From NCBI RefSeq assembly GCF_030813505.1, contig NZ_JAUSUE010000003.1: a stretch of 64,000 bases of DNA; one strand, written 5' to 3'. Below the pieces are notes generated by a model. The model had not been told where the DNA came from. It saw nothing but the letters and a program-made list of their open reading frames with translations, and searched no databases. The first letter of the stretch is position 1, and every line of letters begins with the position of its first letter. Below, one piece after another: positions 41,497 to 50,515 of the stretch. The position numbers and the translations under genes were made by a program. The stretch is from Pectinatus haikarae (GTDB taxonomy: Bacteria > Bacillota > Negativicutes > Selenomonadales > Selenomonadaceae).

Positions 41497-41994
41497 TTAT
41501 TCCCAAGGAAGTTTATCATCACGTGGTGGAACGGGTTTTGATGCTGCTGCATCAGAAAAAGTAACATTCACGTTATTAGGTGCACATAAAAAAATATGCT
41601 GCCCTACCTTTTTTATGTCTCCAGCAAGAGCGTACGTAGCACCGCTTATAAAATCGATAATCCTTTTTGCCGTTTCGTCGTTTGTATTTTCGAAATTCAA
41701 AACAACAGGTTTGCGCGCTTTTATGTGTTCGGCAATTTGCTGAGCATCGTCAAAAGAAGCCGGTTCAATAATTATAACCTTCATTTGCCTGCCGGCTATA
41801 CCGGAACTGTTTCCCGCTGAATTTGCGGCAACCGACTGAAAGTCAACCACATTGTCCTGGCTGACAGGACTATCCTCATATTCTTCATATTCATCCGACT
41901 CAGGATCCATTTGCCTGTTGCGTGAATCTCCACGGTTTTTATCTTTATCGTCAGTCAAACCCATTTTACTGCCAAACTTATCAAAAAAACTCAT
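41497..41994 (-). CDS. sepF: cell division protein SepF
   Basis: The 165-residue protein has an N-terminal amphipathic start (SFFDKFGSKMGL), an acidic linker, and a C-terminal SepF domain (VIIIEPASFDDAQQIAEHIK, PVVLNFENTNDETAKRIIDF, SGATYALAGDIKKVGQHIFL). It ties FtsZ to the membrane. It sits between yggS and proC, the standard Firmicute order. Confidence 0.92.
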   Translation of the reverse strand: MSFFDKFGSKMGLTDDKDKNRGDSRNRQMDPESDEYEEYEDSPVSQDNVVDFQSVAANSAGNSSGIAGRQMKVIIIEPASFDDAQQIAEHIKARKPVVLNFENTNDETAKRIIDFISGATYALAGDIKKVGQHIFLCAPNNVNVTFSDAAASKPVPPRDDKLPWE

Positions 41995-42006
41995 AATCGC
42001 TCCTCC

Positions 42007-42696
42007 TTAATATTGGCGCGGTCCGAATATGGCTGTACCAACACGTACAATATTGGCACCTTCTTCAATGGCAATTTTATAATCATGTGTCATTCCCATA
42101 GAAAGATATTTTATATCAGCATTCAAAAATTCCATTTTTTGCACTTTCCTAAACAATTTATACATAGAATTGAACATGGGCCGGACTTCTTCAAGATTTT
42201 CAACATTAGGCGCTATAAACATGAGTCCACGCAGTCTCAATTTTTCCAGAGAATCTATATCAAGCAGCAGTGCCGGCAGATCTTCCATATATACTCCGTT
42301 TTTACTCTGTTCTTTTACTAAATTCACCTGAACAAGTATATCCTGAACTTTATCTATCTTTGCCGCTTCTTTATTTATTGCCTCAGCAATTTTTATACTG
42401 TCCACTGACTCGATCAAATCAAATATTTTTACTGCCTGTTTCGCCTTATTGGTCTGCAAATGCCCGATCAAATGCCATTCCACCGTGTTGCCAAGCTGCT
42501 GATATTTCTCTGATGCCTCCTGAATACGGTTCTCACCTATAAAAGCTGTTCCTGCATCAATTGCTTCACGTATCTCTGAAACAGTGTGATTTTTTGTCAC
42601 TGCGACAAGTTTTACCTTTTCTGTCATATCCGACTGACGCTTTTCACTGGCTTCTTTAATAAAAGTCTCTACTGCTGCTATGTTTTCCCTTATCAT
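42007..42696 (-). CDS. yggS: PLP homeostasis protein YggS/PLPBP
   Basis: The 229-residue alanine-racemase-fold protein has the PLP lysine in KLVAVTKNHTVSEI, FIGENRIQEASEKYQQL, WHLIGHLQTNKAKQAVK and LSMGMTHDYKIAIEEGAN. It keeps pyridoxal phosphate pools balanced. The ATG at 42696 has GAGGAGA upstream; an earlier in-frame ATG adds 15 unlikely residues. Confidence 0.93.
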   Translation of the reverse strand: MIRENIAAVETFIKEASEKRQSDMTEKVKLVAVTKNHTVSEIREAIDAGTAFIGENRIQEASEKYQQLGNTVEWHLIGHLQTNKAKQAVKIFDLIESVDSIKIAEAINKEAAKIDKVQDILVQVNLVKEQSKNGVYMEDLPALLLDIDSLEKLRLRGLMFIAPNVENLEEVRPMFNSMYKLFRKVQKMEFLNADIKYLSMGMTHDYKIAIEEGANIVRVGTAIFGPRQY

Positions 42697-42874
42697 TATA
42701 ATATCTCCTCTGAAGATATATAGTACCTTCATTTCGTACAAATATTAATATATAAAATGCATATATATTCACAGATAAATAACATATCTGCCACTAAATG
42801 CCAACTGAAATAAATTCCTCTTAAAAACAGTAATTTCCTGCTGCCGCTAAATTTTTTTACAGATACTGCACCGG

Positions 42875-43693
42875 TTATTTCAGACAAATGACAGCGGCAT
42901 GCCTTCCCGTTTTTCCTTTTTCTGCCCTATATGAGTAAAATTCATCAACATTGCAGCTGGTGCAGCAATGTTCAGATGAAATATTTTCAGAACTAATCCC
43001 TTCCTGCACAAGCAGCGCACTGTTCGCCTCATAAAGAGAAAGATGATATTTACCTTCATCACGAAAAAGTATGCGTGAAAAAGCAGTTGATGGTAAATGC
43101 ATAGATGTGAAAATATCATTGAATTTTTCGGCTACTTCATCACCTATTTCATAACAGCAGCCGCCGATGCAAGGTCCGATCGCCGCAATACAATCACTCG
43201 GTTTCGTACCGTATGCGTCATGCATTGCACGCAATGTTTTTGCGGCTATATTGCCCAGCGTTCCCCGCCAGCCTGCATGAGATAATCCGATGGCATCATT
43301 CCTGGGATCATATATAAACACCGGTGTGCAATCAGCAAAAAAGAGCATGAGGGCTATATTTTTTTTATTTGTGATCAAACCATCGGTATTCTCTATAATA
43401 TCCTCAAGAGTGAGCGTCCCGCGCCCCATATCTTTTTCATCGACAATGCGGACATTTGTGCCGTGCACTTGCTCGCAGCAAACTGTACGCGATAACTTAA
43501 TACCGAGTTCCCCGCAAAATCTTTTTCTGTTCTCGATTACTCTAGCCGTTTCATCACCCACATGCAGCCCCAAATTTAAAGATTGATAACAGCCTTCACT
43601 GACACCGCCGCCTCTTTGTGATATGCCATGAATAATTTTATTTTCATACCTACTCAAAACAGATAATTTATAAAACGGTCGAACTGTCTTCAT
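42875..43693 (-). CDS. pgeF: multicopper-oxidase-fold purine nucleoside phosphorylase / polyphenol oxidase (YlmD/YfiH)
   Basis: The 272-residue protein has the DUF152 signatures: CEQVHGTNVRIV, LMLFFADCTPVFIYDP, IGLSHAGWRGTLGNIA, AIGPCIGGCCYEIGDEV and HCCTSCNVDEFYSYRAE. His and Cys residues form the active-site metal or nucleoside pocket. Relatives are described as laccase-like enzymes or adenosine-acting phosphorylases. GGAG precedes the ATG at 43693; the longer frame was rejected. Confidence 0.9.
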   Translation of the reverse strand: MKTVRPFYKLSVLSRYENKIIHGISQRGGGVSEGCYQSLNLGLHVGDETARVIENRKRFCGELGIKLSRTVCCEQVHGTNVRIVDEKDMGRGTLTLEDIIENTDGLITNKKNIALMLFFADCTPVFIYDPRNDAIGLSHAGWRGTLGNIAAKTLRAMHDAYGTKPSDCIAAIGPCIGGCCYEIGDEVAEKFNDIFTSMHLPSTAFSRILFRDEGKYHLSLYEANSALLVQEGISSENISSEHCCTSCNVDEFYSYRAEKGKTGRHAAVICLK

Positions 43694-43706
43694 TGTATTA
43701 TCTCCT

Positions 43707-45428
43707 TTAACAAACGCCGCATCGCTTGCAGCCGTCAAAGCACTTTACAGTAAATTTTTGTTTTTTTGCCATTTCCAGTTCGTGGATAAAATAATCATTT
43801 TTTACCCCCATCTCCAGTATGTTCCATGGTAAAAGTTCATCAATATTTCTTTCACGGTAAAGATAAAAGGAGTCGCTGATTTTATGGGTTTTCATAACTC
43901 GCCGAAAGGCCTTACTGCCTCCCAGCATGTGCGCCTCATAAAGAATCTGCGACAGCTTTCTGTCTCCGCGCGCCAATATCCCCTGTAAATATGCCTCTTT
44001 AGGTGATTCGGTCAAGACTTCAATATTCTTTTCTTTCTTTAAAGAAGCCCTTATATATTTCATTACCGCGGAAACTTTTTGCATATCGGCCATAGCCATC
44101 CATTGAAATGGCGTAAACGGTTTAGGAACAAATGGGTTTACGCTCAATGTCAACTTACCGCGGGCCTTGTTCTTATCCATATACCCGCGCAGATCAAACG
44201 CCATTTTTATTATGGCTTCTATATCTTCATCAGTTTCTTCCGGCAGACCGACCATAATATAAAGGCGGAAATTCTGAATACCTGCCTTTATTCCCATATC
44301 TATTGATTTATACAGGTGAGCATCTTCAATTCCTTTATTGATAATGCGGCGCAGTTTTACACTGCCCGCTTCCGGGGCAAGTGTAAGCGTTTTTTGCCCG
44401 CTTGCAGCCAAAGAATCAACCAGCAGCTGCGTGACAGAGTCTGCCCGAAACGAAGCCACAGACATCGGATGGTTACGCTCATTTATGAAACGGCATATCT
44501 CATCGATTTGCGGATGATCGGATACAGCCGCTCCCATCAATCCTATTTTTTCCTTTGCCGGAACATTGCTTATCATCTGCATGATGGATTCTATACTTCT
44601 GTTGCGCGGGACACGAAAACAATAGCCTGCCATACAGAAACGGCAATGGCGTCCGCAGCCGCGAGCTGTTTCAATCAAGTAAAAATTAAATTCTGTGTTA
44701 TTGCTTTTGATTACTGTATGTGCCGGATAATCATCTATATTTTTTACCCACTGCCGTAATATATTTGCCGGTACATTTTTATCCGGATAAATGTACCGCA
44801 GCACGCCGCTTTCATCATAGTCATGTTTGTAAAAGGCAGGAACATATACACCAGGAATATTAGCCAGACAAAGCAATGCTTTCTGGCGTGACTCCCCTTT
44901 CCTGCGTGTGCTGAGATATACATCAAGAAAATGATTTATTGTTTCTTCGCCCTCACCGATAATAAAAGCATCAATGAAAAGATACAACGGTTCGGGATTA
45001 AACGTAGCACATGGTCCTCCGGCGATTACCAAGGGATCATTTTCACCGCGTTCTGAGGCCAGCAATTTTACTTTGCCGCGTGACAGCATGGACAATATAT
45101 TAAAATAATCCAACTCAAAAGACACGGCAAAACCTATAATGGCAAATTCATAAAGAGGATTTTGCGACTCAAGACTCAAGAGTGGAGTATTGCTTTGTTC
45201 GTATTGCTTTTGCAGATTGCCGTCCGGAAGAAAAAAACGTTCGGCCGCGCTGTCGGTACGAGAATTTATTTGATGATAAATTATATGCAGCCCAAGATTG
45301 GACATACCGACATTATAGTGGTTGGGATAGCAAAGTGCAAAACGTGTACGGATACCGGCAGGATATAAACTATATCCTTCTTCGGCAGCCAAAATTTCCT
45401 GTAAATGATTTTTAATTTTCCATGACAA
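43707..45428 (-). CDS. B12-binding-like radical SAM protein, TIGR03960 family
   Basis: The roughly 573-residue protein has an N-terminal B12-binding-like fold (ALCYPNHYNVGMSNLGLHII, VIAGGPCATFNPEPLYLFID), then the radical SAM motif ETARGCGRHCRFCMAGYCFR with Cys-x3-Cys-x2-Cys. ASFRADSVTQLLVDSLAASG, LAPEAGSVKLRRIINKG and a Cys-rich C-terminus (CFDGCKRCGVC) follow. The function of the family is not settled, though it often neighbours ribonuclease G and ribosomal genes. No ATG is suitable: a TTG at 45428 lies eight bases after GGAGG and was chosen. It lies 13 bases upstream of pgeF. Confidence 0.85.
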   Translation of the reverse strand: MSWKIKNHLQEILAAEEGYSLYPAGIRTRFALCYPNHYNVGMSNLGLHIIYHQINSRTDSAAERFFLPDGNLQKQYEQSNTPLLSLESQNPLYEFAIIGFAVSFELDYFNILSMLSRGKVKLLASERGENDPLVIAGGPCATFNPEPLYLFIDAFIIGEGEETINHFLDVYLSTRRKGESRQKALLCLANIPGVYVPAFYKHDYDESGVLRYIYPDKNVPANILRQWVKNIDDYPAHTVIKSNNTEFNFYLIETARGCGRHCRFCMAGYCFRVPRNRSIESIMQMISNVPAKEKIGLMGAAVSDHPQIDEICRFINERNHPMSVASFRADSVTQLLVDSLAASGQKTLTLAPEAGSVKLRRIINKGIEDAHLYKSIDMGIKAGIQNFRLYIMVGLPEETDEDIEAIIKMAFDLRGYMDKNKARGKLTLSVNPFVPKPFTPFQWMAMADMQKVSAVMKYIRASLKKEKNIEVLTESPKEAYLQGILARGDRKLSQILYEAHMLGGSKAFRRVMKTHKISDSFYLYRERNIDELLPWNILEMGVKNDYFIHELEMAKKQKFTVKCFDGCKRCGVC

Positions 45429-45562
45429 AATTTGTACCTCCAAAAGTTAGTGCAATGCTTCATCAGATCAACAGCTGTAAAAAAAAAGCCGTTGGCAAAA
45501 CCACAATACTGGCAGCATAATATTTATTATGGCAACCAAAAGCAGTTTTGGCAACAGTCTTT

Positions 45563-46030
45563 TTATTTTTTATTCTCTTTCGTTGATCTCAATTCTGCCA
45601 GTTCCTGAGCAAAATTATCAATATCTGTGAATTTGCGGTAAACAGAAGCAAAACGTATATAAGCTACTTCATCAAAATGTTTTAATCTCTCCATAATAAG
45701 TTCACCGATTTTTTTGCTGGGAATTTCAGATGCCATCATATTATGCAAATCCTTTTCGATATCGTCTGCAAAATGAATGATATCCTCGATAGGAATGTCC
45801 CGCTTATAACATGAGCGAATAATACCGTTCAAAAGTTTATTGCGATCAAAAACAGCACGACGTCCATCATTTTTTATGACTATAAGCGGTATTGTTTCTA
45901 CTGTTTCATAAGTCGTAAACCGTTTGCCACAGGCAGAGCATTCTCTGCGGCGTCTTGTTGAATTTCCGTCATCTGCAGACCGTGAATCAATGACGCGGCT
46001 GTCAACTGTGCCGCAAAATGGACATTTCAT
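45563..46030 (-). CDS. nrdR: transcriptional repressor NrdR
   Basis: The 155-residue protein has the zinc ribbon MKCPFCGTVDSRVIDSR with RRRECSACGKRFTTYE, followed by an ATP-cone (VIKNDGRRAVFDRNKLLNGI). It represses ribonucleotide reductase genes according to ATP/dATP. It lies 13 bases after rodZ. NrdR boxes were not seen in the window. Confidence 0.95.
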   Translation of the reverse strand: MKCPFCGTVDSRVIDSRSADDGNSTRRRRECSACGKRFTTYETVETIPLIVIKNDGRRAVFDRNKLLNGIIRSCYKRDIPIEDIIHFADDIEKDLHNMMASEIPSKKIGELIMERLKHFDEVAYIRFASVYRKFTDIDNFAQELAELRSTKENKK

Positions 46031-46043
46031 CTATGCACCTGCT

Positions 46044-46871
46044 TTATTTTTTTACATCTTCTATTTTATCCTTGGTAAACTTTTTGGTAACCACTGCACC
46101 GTCAGCGCCTAAACTGCCAGCATCCTTACCGTTGATCATAATTTTTACCGCTCCCGCATTACCCAAAATCACTTGAATTTCCTGTTTTCCGTCCCATTTA
46201 AAAGTGCTGCCCTGATCAACAGTTTTTTCAAGAACTGTTTTTCCATCTACTTTTACTTCCACCCAGCATTTATTATTAAAAACAGCTTCCATATGAACGC
46301 CATCATATTCAACAGGTACCGGTGTTTTCTCCACAGGCTCTGCTGCCGGCTGGACAGCCTTTGTATCGGCCGCAGGCACAACAGGACCCACTGATGCTCC
46401 TGACGACGTCAAAAGGGGCATGACAAAATAAGCTGCGCAGCCAATCACTACTATAGCTATTATTAAACCAAAGACAATATTGGCAGAACTTCTTTTTTTC
46501 CGACGTTCTTCCACACGCTGCCGAAAGCCAGACTCGGATTTATCAACCTTAGTCAGGGAAGAATGCTGCTGATCAGATGCGGCGGATTCATCAGCAGTCT
46601 GTGGATTATGCTGCCTTAGATAACTATCGTCTTCTGGTGCAGCGATTCCATTTTCTTCATAATACTTTTTTAAAATCTCATTATAATCAATATCTAAAAA
46701 TTTTGCATATGTCTTAATAAAACCCTTAAGATATACCTCACCGCGTATTACCTTATAGTCACCTTTTTCTATGGCTTCCAAATATAAAATACGGATATTT
46801 GTCTCATTCTCGACATCCTTTAAAGTAATCTGCCGTTTTTCCCGTTCCTGTCGGAAAATATCGCCGATCAT
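46044..46871 (-). CDS. rodZ: RodZ-like membrane-anchored HTH protein
   Basis: The 275-residue protein has an N-terminal Xre-type helix-turn-helix (IFRQEREKRQITLKDVENET, NIRILYLEAIEKGDYKVIRG, YLKGFIKTYAKFLDID). A charged linker, one membrane helix (IVFGLIIAIVVIGCAAYFVM) and a C-terminal DUF4115-type beta domain (CWVEVKVDGKTVLEKTVDQG) follow. It would anchor MreB and help keep rod shape. Length and order match RodZ of Firmicutes. Confidence 0.88.
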   Translation of the reverse strand: MIGDIFRQEREKRQITLKDVENETNIRILYLEAIEKGDYKVIRGEVYLKGFIKTYAKFLDIDYNEILKKYYEENGIAAPEDDSYLRQHNPQTADESAASDQQHSSLTKVDKSESGFRQRVEERRKKRSSANIVFGLIIAIVVIGCAAYFVMPLLTSSGASVGPVVPAADTKAVQPAAEPVEKTPVPVEYDGVHMEAVFNNKCWVEVKVDGKTVLEKTVDQGSTFKWDGKQEIQVILGNAGAVKIMINGKDAGSLGADGAVVTKKFTKDKIEDVKK

Positions 46872-46987
46872 AGCATTTTTCTCCCTTCGTCAAAGGACTT
46901 TGCCTTACATTATAACGTATATAAGTTTATTTGACAAATACTCTGCTATTTGCCTATCAATTTCTATTTATTGAACAGCAGATCCTT

Positions 46988-47593
46988 CTAAGTAAGATAC
47001 AAATGCTCCTTGCGTATATATTGTTCGACGGCTTCCGGTAATATGTATTTTATAGAATAACCCTTTTTCAAACGATTTCGTATATCTGTTGAAGATATTT
47101 CTAGTTCCGGTGTAGCCAGGCGATGAATACGCTTTTCTCCCAACACTCCAAAATGTTTTTTTATAGCATTGACATCAGGTATACATCCCTGGCGCGTCGC
47201 CGCAATGAACTGACAGATACTCAAAAGCTCTTCTATTCTATCCCATGTCGGAAGTTCCTGAACAGCATCAGCCCCGGTTATAAAATAGATTTCTGTATCT
47301 TTTCCGTAAGCCCTTATGAGTTCGTATACAGTATCTATCGTGTAAGAAGGACCTGTACGGCGCATTTCAATATTAGATACCTGAAAACATGGATTTGAAC
47401 ATGTAGCCAACAGTGTCATATTGAAACGGTGAATAGCAGGCGTGATTGTCAGCCCAGATTTATGCGGCGGATTCGCAGCCGGAATGAAAATAACCTGTTC
47501 CATTTTATATTCATCACGCACTGCCTCAGCTGTCATCAGATGACCGTAATGGATAGGATCAAAAGTTCCGCCCATTATCCCAATCTTTCTCAT
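46988..47593 (-). CDS. nadD: nicotinate-nucleotide adenylyltransferase
   Basis: The 201-residue enzyme has the nucleotidyltransferase motif GIMGGTFDPIHYGHLMTAEA (HxGH), AANPPHK, YFITGADAVQELPTWDRIEE and the ISSTDIRNRLKKG motif. It makes deamido-NAD from NaMN. Its ATG overlaps the stop of the upstream microprotein frame (ATGA), implying coupled translation. Confidence 0.94.
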   Translation of the reverse strand: MRKIGIMGGTFDPIHYGHLMTAEAVRDEYKMEQVIFIPAANPPHKSGLTITPAIHRFNMTLLATCSNPCFQVSNIEMRRTGPSYTIDTVYELIRAYGKDTEIYFITGADAVQELPTWDRIEELLSICQFIAATRQGCIPDVNAIKKHFGVLGEKRIHRLATPELEISSTDIRNRLKKGYSIKYILPEAVEQYIRKEHLYLT

Positions 47594-47751
47594 TGGTACT
47601 CTCCTGATAAATATTTTATTAATAAATACATAACAAGCATGATCATAAGCATAATAAACAGCGCTCTTAAATAATCAAGAAAATCATGCCTGCCTTTTGC
47701 AGTGTGCAAATACTGCTTTAATGTTCTCAGATATCCTCTAAATCGATGCAT
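47590..47751 (-). CDS. 53-residue membrane microprotein between proA and nadD
   Basis: This small frame starts MHRFRGYLRTLKQYLH and ends ...YLSGEYQ. Residues 30-48 form one hydrophobic helix (ALFIMLMIMLVMYLLIKYL) after a basic N-terminal part, so it is probably an inner-membrane protein. Its ATG overlaps the proA stop as TGATG, and its TGA overlaps the nadD ATG. The tight overlap at both ends argues that it is translated. No known family was recognised. It has no strong Shine-Dalgarno of its own and would rely on coupling to proA. Confidence 0.6.
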   Translation of the reverse strand: MHRFRGYLRTLKQYLHTAKGRHDFLDYLRALFIMLMIMLVMYLLIKYLSGEYQ

Positions 47752-49004
47752 CAACGTATCTGTCCGCTTCCATTGATCAAATATTTCATAGTAGTCAACG
47801 CATTCAAGCCCATCGGTCCTCTTGCATGAAGTTTTTGTGTGCTGATACCTATTTCAGCGCCAAAGCCAAACTCAAAACCGTCCGTAAAGCGTGTAGATGC
47901 ATTCACATATACAGCAGCCGCATCTATTTTATTTTGAAAGAACTGAGCACTGGCATAGTCGTTTGTCACGATCACTTCCGAATGTTTCGTTCCATATGTG
48001 TTAATATGGCTGACAGCCGCATTTATATCATCAACTAACTTTATAGAGAGAATAAGATCATGATATTCAGTTGCCCAGTCTTCTTCTCCAGCAGGTGCCA
48101 TATCCGGGCAAAAAGCTCTGGTACGTTCGCAGCCGCGCATTTCCACATTATATTTAGAAAGTTTATCAGCTATTAGCGGAAGAAAGTCCTTGGCTATATC
48201 CCGGTGTACCAAAAGAGTCTCTATCGTATTGCAGACAGCAGGCCTTGATGTTTTTGCATTTATTACTATATTGGCAGCCATATCCTTATCAGCGCTTTTA
48301 TCAATAAAAGCATGACAAATACCCGCTCCCGTTTCTATAACCGGAACAGTACTGTTATCAACAACATATTTTATCAAATTGCTGCCTCCACGCGGAATAA
48401 TAACGTCTATATACTTGCGCAGATGAAGCATTTCGGTAACCAGACTGCGGTCTGTTGGATCAATAAATTGAATTGATCCTTCTGGCACTCCGGCACTGTA
48501 CGCCGCCGCAGCCAGCATTGAACTTATTATCTTATTAGTATTCACCGCTTCTGAACCGCCGCGTAAAAGAACTGCATTTCCTGATTTTATGCACAAACCG
48601 ACAACATCAGCTGTGACATTGGGACGAGCTTCATAGATTATACCGACAACACCTAATGGTACTCGCACAGCCCTTATATCAAGCCCATTTGGTCGTTTCA
48701 CTTCCATCAGTCCACTGCCCACAGGATCTGGCAGAGCGGCTATTTTCCTGAGTCCATCTGCAATTTGATGTATGCGTTCTTCATTAAGCATCAATCTATC
48801 AAGCATAGCCGCACTAAGGTTCTTATTGCGGCTGTTGGTCAAATCAATCTGATTTTCAGCTAAAATGAGCCTTTGACGATGTTCTAAAGTATCCGCCATA
48901 TCAGACAATGCTTTATTTTTTTCCAAGGTAGATAATCCTGCCAGCTCATTTACTGCAGCCTGAGCTGCTCCAGCCTGTTCATTCAGTAATAATGTATTTT
49001 CCAC
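47751..49004 (-). CDS. proA: gamma-glutamyl phosphate reductase
   Basis: The 417-residue protein, an aldehyde-dehydrogenase-fold enzyme, has VPLGVVGIIYEARPNVTADV, NAVLLRGGSEAVNTNK, VIPRGGSNLIKYVVDNSTVP, the catalytic Cys in TSRPAVCNTIETLLVH and the C-terminal GAEIGISTQKLHARGPMGL. It makes glutamate semialdehyde for proline. It lies 39 bases after proB. Confidence 0.95.
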   Translation of the reverse strand: MENTLLLNEQAGAAQAAVNELAGLSTLEKNKALSDMADTLEHRQRLILAENQIDLTNSRNKNLSAAMLDRLMLNEERIHQIADGLRKIAALPDPVGSGLMEVKRPNGLDIRAVRVPLGVVGIIYEARPNVTADVVGLCIKSGNAVLLRGGSEAVNTNKIISSMLAAAAYSAGVPEGSIQFIDPTDRSLVTEMLHLRKYIDVIIPRGGSNLIKYVVDNSTVPVIETGAGICHAFIDKSADKDMAANIVINAKTSRPAVCNTIETLLVHRDIAKDFLPLIADKLSKYNVEMRGCERTRAFCPDMAPAGEEDWATEYHDLILSIKLVDDINAAVSHINTYGTKHSEVIVTNDYASAQFFQNKIDAAAVYVNASTRFTDGFEFGFGAEIGISTQKLHARGPMGLNALTTMKYLINGSGQIR

Positions 49005-49043
49005 AAAGAAACCCCTTTCTTAAAGGCTATGAGAAAGCTTTAC

Positions 49044-50171
49044 TTAAACCATAAGGACCATATTATCGCGATGTATTACCTCATCATACACTTTTCCATT
49101 CAAGAGTGATGCAAAATCTTTGGTATTATGACCTATTATTTTTCTCAGCGATTTCGTATCATAATTTATAATGCCACGAGCTATCTCACGTGCATCAGCT
49201 GACAGAACCCTGACCGTGCTTCCTTCAATAAAAAGCCCCTCAAAATCAGTTATACCTGCAGCCAGTATACTCGAACCGTGTTTTATAAGAGCTTCCTCAC
49301 AGCCACGGTCAACCACTATGCTGCCTGCAATTCTTTTACCAAAAGCCAGCCAGCTTTTTCTTTGCTTCAAATGTGTTTCATGCGCAGGAAAAATAGTTCC
49401 TATATTTTCTCCGGCAAAAATATCCGTCAATACATTTTTCCTGCTGCCATTGGCAATGACCATAGTCACTCCGGAATTAACAGCTATTTTCGCTGCCTGA
49501 ACCTTTGTGAACATGCCCCCTGTGCCTAATTTTGTGCCTGCACCACCGGCGGCATTCTCTATTTCCGGAGTTATCTCAGAAATTTCGTCTATAAGTTTTG
49601 CATCCGGGCATACCTGCGGATTATCGGTATAAAGTCCGTCTGTATCCGTCAGGAGCACCAATACATCAGCATCCACCAAGCTGGCAACTGTGGCAGATAA
49701 AGTATCATTATCGCCAATTTTAAGCTCATCCACCGCCACGACATCATTTTCGTTAATTATCGGAATAACCTGCATCTGCAGCAGTGCCAAAAGTGCATTG
49801 CGTGAATTTATATACTGTGAGTAGCGAACTGAATTCTCCTTTGTCAAAAGCACCTGAGCTACAGTCTGCCCATATTCACCAAACAATTTTTCATAGATAT
49901 GCATAAGAATTCCCTGACCGATGGCGGCCAAGGCCTGCTTTTCCGGGATACTGTCGGGTTTTTCTCCCATTTTCATACGGCTGAGGCCGGCTCCCACAGC
50001 TCCTGACGTTACAAGTACTATTTCCCTGTTTTGATTAGAAAGATCTGACAATTGCCGTACCAGGCACTCGATACGGTGGATATTTAAACGTCCTCCCGCA
50101 TGATTCAACGTGCTTGTACCGACTTTAACAACAATGCGTCCGGCCTCTTTTATTTCATCTCTGTCCTTCAT
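49044..50171 (-). CDS. proB: glutamate 5-kinase
   Basis: The 375-residue protein has an amino acid kinase domain (IVVKVGTSTLNHAGG, LVTSGAVGAGLSRM, QVIPIINENDVVAVDELKIG, GGAGTKLGTGGMFTKVQAAK) and a C-terminal PUA domain (VDRGCEEALIKHGSSILAAG, LSADAREIARGIINYD). It performs the first step of proline synthesis and is usually inhibited by proline. It is transcribed with proA. Confidence 0.95.
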   Translation of the reverse strand: MKDRDEIKEAGRIVVKVGTSTLNHAGGRLNIHRIECLVRQLSDLSNQNREIVLVTSGAVGAGLSRMKMGEKPDSIPEKQALAAIGQGILMHIYEKLFGEYGQTVAQVLLTKENSVRYSQYINSRNALLALLQMQVIPIINENDVVAVDELKIGDNDTLSATVASLVDADVLVLLTDTDGLYTDNPQVCPDAKLIDEISEITPEIENAAGGAGTKLGTGGMFTKVQAAKIAVNSGVTMVIANGSRKNVLTDIFAGENIGTIFPAHETHLKQRKSWLAFGKRIAGSIVVDRGCEEALIKHGSSILAAGITDFEGLFIEGSTVRVLSADAREIARGIINYDTKSLRKIIGHNTKDFASLLNGKVYDEVIHRDNMVLMV

Positions 50172-50191
50172 TGAATTTACCCTCGTCTGTA

Positions 50192-50497
50192 TTATTTAGG
50201 CAATTCTATTTTAGGTTTTTTAAAATTCTTGCGGAATAATAATCCGTTGCGACCTATCAGCTGAACCAGATCACAATCTGTTCTTTCTGCCAAAAGAGTT
50301 ATCGCCTCTTCGGGAGACTGCATGCAATTTTGCAATACCCTGACCTTAATAAGTTCTCTTTTCGTTATTGCATCATCGGCACTTTTAACCAATGACGGCG
50401 TCACTGCTTCCTTGCCTATTTGAACAATAGGTTCAAGCGCTGTTCCTGCTGAACGTAAAAATCGTTTTTGTTTGCCTGTTAATGTATTTCGAATCAA
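50192..50497 (-). CDS. yhbY: CRM-domain RNA-binding protein YhbY
   Basis: The 101-residue protein is a single CRS1-YhbY (CRM) domain: LTGKQKRFLRSAGTALEPIV, QIGKEAVTPSLV and the C-terminal GRNGLLFRK with the related GxxG-type loop. It binds pre-50S ribosomal RNA. It lies between obg and proB, a common Firmicute order. Confidence 0.92.
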   Translation of the reverse strand: MIRNTLTGKQKRFLRSAGTALEPIVQIGKEAVTPSLVKSADDAITKRELIKVRVLQNCMQSPEEAITLLAERTDCDLVQLIGRNGLLFRKNFKKPKIELPK

Positions 50498-50515
50498 ATT
50501 TCATCCTCCAGATTT

